From an uncultured Bacteroidales bacterium (GTDB lineage: Bacteria; Bacteroidota; Bacteroidia; Bacteroidales; Paludibacteraceae): a DNA stretch of 51,757 bases. A program made the translations under genes and the position numbers. Location: positions 1 through 51,757 of the forward strand of contig ONUF01000011.1 of NCBI GenBank assembly GCA_900321005.1, read 5' to 3'. How positions within the stretch are numbered: the stretch's first letter is position 1; every line of letters begins with the position of its first letter. Below are positions 50,594-51,757 of the stretch, in pieces. Below the pieces are notes generated by a model that was given only the letters and a program-made list of their open reading frames with translations, was not told where the DNA came from and did no database searches.

Positions 50594-50625
50594 CAAAAGT
50601 ACTACTTTTTTTTTATATATGCAAA
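50594..50625 (-). promoter_or_regulatory. Promoter of the NifU-like scaffold and GGGtGRT genes
   Basis: Minus strand: TTTG (50622-50625), 20 bp, TACTTTTG (50594-50601). The extended -33 element reads TTTGCATATA. Confidence 0.75.
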
Positions 50626-50665
50626 TTTTTTGCAAAAAAATCGGAATTGTGTCGATTTTTAACGA

Positions 50666-50744
50666 GGATTGGAGTCCGTTAGTACTGTTAGGTTTCCCCT
50701 ATACAGGGAAACTAACGTACGTACTAAGGACGTCGTTCCAATCC
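50666..50744. repeat. Long nested hairpin 1
   Basis: Outer stem GGATTGGA / TCCAATCC, middle GTCCGTTAGTAC / GTACTAAGGAC (one bulge), inner GTTAGGTTTCCC / GGGAAACTAAC (one bulge), 7-nt loop. Length 79 nt. Confidence 0.75.
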
Positions 50745-50919
50745 CGTTAACCTTCGCTTCTTTGTTGGACTTGCGGTGTAGGCGGATGCCCACTTGGCGG
50801 CGTAGTTGTCCCCCTCTGCGTGCGGACATTCGCCCCTCGCGTCCGTCGTTTTCTCTTGTTTTTTCTGTTTTTGTCCCGTGCTCGCGGCGTTAGACGCGAG
50901 TCCATCTTCGTCTATTAGC

Positions 50920-50936
50920 CCGGCATCTCATGCCGG
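50920..50936. repeat. REP-like hairpin 2
   Basis: CCGGCAT-CTC-ATGCCGG, preceded by CGTCTATTAGC. Confidence 0.6.
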
Positions 50937-50954
50937 TTTTGCTTTGTCCGTTAT

Positions 50955-50971
50955 GCCGATTAGTAATCGGC
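50955..50971. repeat. REP-like hairpin 3
   Basis: GCCGATT-AGT-AATCGGC, preceded by TTTGTCCGTTAT. Confidence 0.6.
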
Positions 50972-50994
50972 GGAATGTTTTTGCAGGTTACACC

Positions 50995-51048
50995 GGCCTC
51001 TTAGTAGGTCTAATATTATTACATATATTAGACTACTCTACTAAGGCC
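50995..51048. repeat. Long nested hairpin 2
   Basis: GGCC...TTAGTAG pairs with CTACTAA...GGCC (2-nt bulge), then GTCTAATAT / ATATTAGAC, 8-nt loop. Its TTAGTAG/CTACTAAGG part resembles the middle stem of long hairpin 1. Confidence 0.7.
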
Positions 51049-51088
51049 TTACCGTTCACCGCAACTTTGGCCTGTCTATGTCCGTTTT

Positions 51089-51105
51089 GCCGGATGTCAT
51101 CCGGC
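51089..51105. repeat. REP-like hairpin 4
   Basis: GCCGGAT-GTC-ATCCGGC, preceded by TATGTCCGTTTT. It overlaps the stop codon of the 141-aa gene. Confidence 0.6.
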
Positions 51106-51522
51106 GGCCTGTTTCCTCTCTTTCAGCAATACCATCCGTACGAACACGGGAAACATCCCGTAAACGACCTTCTTGACCCGCCCTTCATTCAGAAACGCGT
51201 CGCACCCGCCCTTAAACTGCGCATTCCATCGTTCCCGCAACTCCGCGTACCTCGGATGGTTCTTGTCCTTCACGATCGCACTTGCCTCGCGGCAAACCGC
51301 CTGCCAAATCCCCGCTTGCCGTTCTTCCGCCGCCGACCTCGGACTTCGCTTGTAGTCTCGCTTGCGTAAACGGTAAAACTCTTGCGGCCCCATCGCGATA
51401 ATACGCCCCGAGTCATCGCGGTAACTCTTGATGCGCATTACCATGTTCGAACTGTTCGCTCCTCGTCCGCTTACCTTTCCTCGCAGGATATCCAACCCCG
51501 CACTTAAAATTGCTTGTGACAT
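51097..51522 (-). CDS. Hypothetical protein (141 aa)
   Basis: 141 aa, mostly helical and strongly basic. The start SQAILSAGLDILRGKVSGRG and the stretch YKRSPRSAAEERQAGIWQAVCREASAIVKDKNHPRYAELRERWNAQFKGG could suggest a DNA- or RNA-binding or phage-type protein; the pattern of G-K-V-x-G followed by an R-rich middle recalls small Bacteroidetes phage-related proteins (DUF6266-like) only loosely. No signal peptide. The last codons overlap a REP-like hairpin (51089-51105). No promoter was recognised upstream. Family unknown. Confidence 0.5.
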   Translation of the reverse strand: MSQAILSAGLDILRGKVSGRGANSSNMVMRIKSYRDDSGRIIAMGPQEFYRLRKRDYKRSPRSAAEERQAGIWQAVCREASAIVKDKNHPRYAELRERWNAQFKGGCDAFLNEGRVKKVVYGMFPVFVRMVLLKERKQAAG

Positions 51523-51659
51523 ATCTATACGTTTTTAGCTTATTTTATGCTTATAATTATTGACTATCTTTTATCTAATCTTTAGTGATTATTTAATGAT
51601 ATATTAACTGTTACTTGGTGATTTAGCGTATCATCGGCGTATCACGTATGTACTGACCC
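51523..51659. other. AT-rich gap before the insertion sequence end
   Basis: No gene or clear promoter. TGTACTGACCC occurs at 51649-51659 and again from 51660, as a tandem duplicate at the element border. Confidence 0.4.
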
Positions 51660-51757
51660 TGTACTGACCCCAATTTTTTGGACACTTTAATTGATTAATT
51701 ATGAGAAAGAAAGTGCCCTTAGTGGTCAAAATGGAAGCGTTAAAATTGCTTCAATCG
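51660..51757 (+). mobile_element. Possible left end of an IS3-type insertion sequence (partial)
   Basis: The sequence TGTACTGACCCC and AATTTTTTGGACAC at 51660-51685 resembles terminal inverted repeats of IS150-group IS3 elements, and an ORF with a basic start begins 16 bp later. The element continues beyond the window; the right end cannot be seen. Confidence 0.45.
51701..51757 (+). CDS. Partial ORF, possible IS3 transposase OrfA
   Basis: Only 19 codons are in the window (MRKKVPLVVKMEALKLLQS). The basic start followed by KMEALKLLQ fits the first helix of helix-turn-helix OrfA proteins of IS3 elements, and its position behind the terminal repeat agrees. The assignment is tentative. Confidence 0.4.
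   Translation, partial: MRKKVPLVVKMEALKLLQS

Larger units (their letters stand above)
50437..51096. other. Gene-free, hairpin-rich region (660 bp)
   Basis: No credible ORF on either strand. It holds the promoter of the scaffold gene (50594-50625), three of the four short hairpins with 7-bp stems and 3-nt loops (50545-50561, 50920-50936, 50955-50971; the fourth, 51089-51105, crosses the border with the next gene), two long nested hairpins (50666-50744, 50995-51048) and a 6-bp stem at 50881-50900. Confidence 0.75.

Noticed and set aside
50806-51369. 187-codon plus-strand ORF
   Set aside because: Crosses several hairpins and the antisense 141-aa gene; no recognisable domain.

Overview
The window looks like a chromosomal segment of a member of the order Bacteroidales. 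Evidence is a SusC/SusD pair with pectin-degrading enzymes, many promoters of the Bacteroidetes type (TTTG, 20 bp, TAnnTTTG), LptE-secG and Omp85/TamB-like genes of Bacteroidetes type, GGGtGRT and NifU-like genes, few Shine-Dalgarno sites, and secreted proteins with a short shared C-terminal tail. I cannot name the genus from sequence alone.

Layout. 1-2222: two tandem cassettes of about 1.03 kb, each with the same promoter-bearing 90-bp block in front, a toxin-antitoxin-like gene pair (MntA/HepT; DUF4160/DUF2442), and the same 86-bp terminator block behind; a third front block stands alone. 2280-12105: two very large secreted, modular proteins (1825 and 1034 aa), each followed by a short peptide gene with a shared SIVMAGS core, plus a 43-codon ORF with a strong promoter. 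12188-14377 (minus): secG, lptE and a sigma-54 activator. 14456-19523 (plus): Wza- and Wzc-like polysaccharide export genes and topB. 19722-29584: a pectin utilisation locus with SusC, SusD, a PL1 pectate lyase lipoprotein, a secreted 400-aa protein and, on the minus strand, a GH28 polygalacturonase. 29641-36715 (minus): housekeeping genes (FAD oxidoreductase, recA; nth, DUF4924, hslR-like, pth, rplY, tRNA-Gln; tyrS). 36789-43563 (minus): a TamB-like protein fused to an Omp85-type barrel, an outer-membrane protein and a CPA2 antiporter. 43739-48671 (minus): six genes for exported proteins of unknown role. 48712-50436 (minus): GGGtGRT protein and a NifU-like scaffold. 50437-51096: a gene-free, hairpin-rich region. 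51097-51522: an unknown small gene. 51660-end: probably the left end of an insertion sequence.

The most unusual observations are (1) the tandem toxin-antitoxin-like cassettes with repeated borders, (2) the TamB-Omp85 fusion in one reading frame, (3) a family of degenerate 7- or 8-bp tandem arrays (usually 4-5 units) that fill intergenic gaps and also lie in frame inside coding genes, (4) the pairing of giant secreted proteins with SIVMAGS peptides, (5) a REP-like cluster of 7-3-7 hairpins beside two long nested hairpins, and (6) a sigma-54-like promoter followed by a terminator with no ORF between, a candidate small RNA. All homology calls were made by eye from family knowledge; no database search was run.
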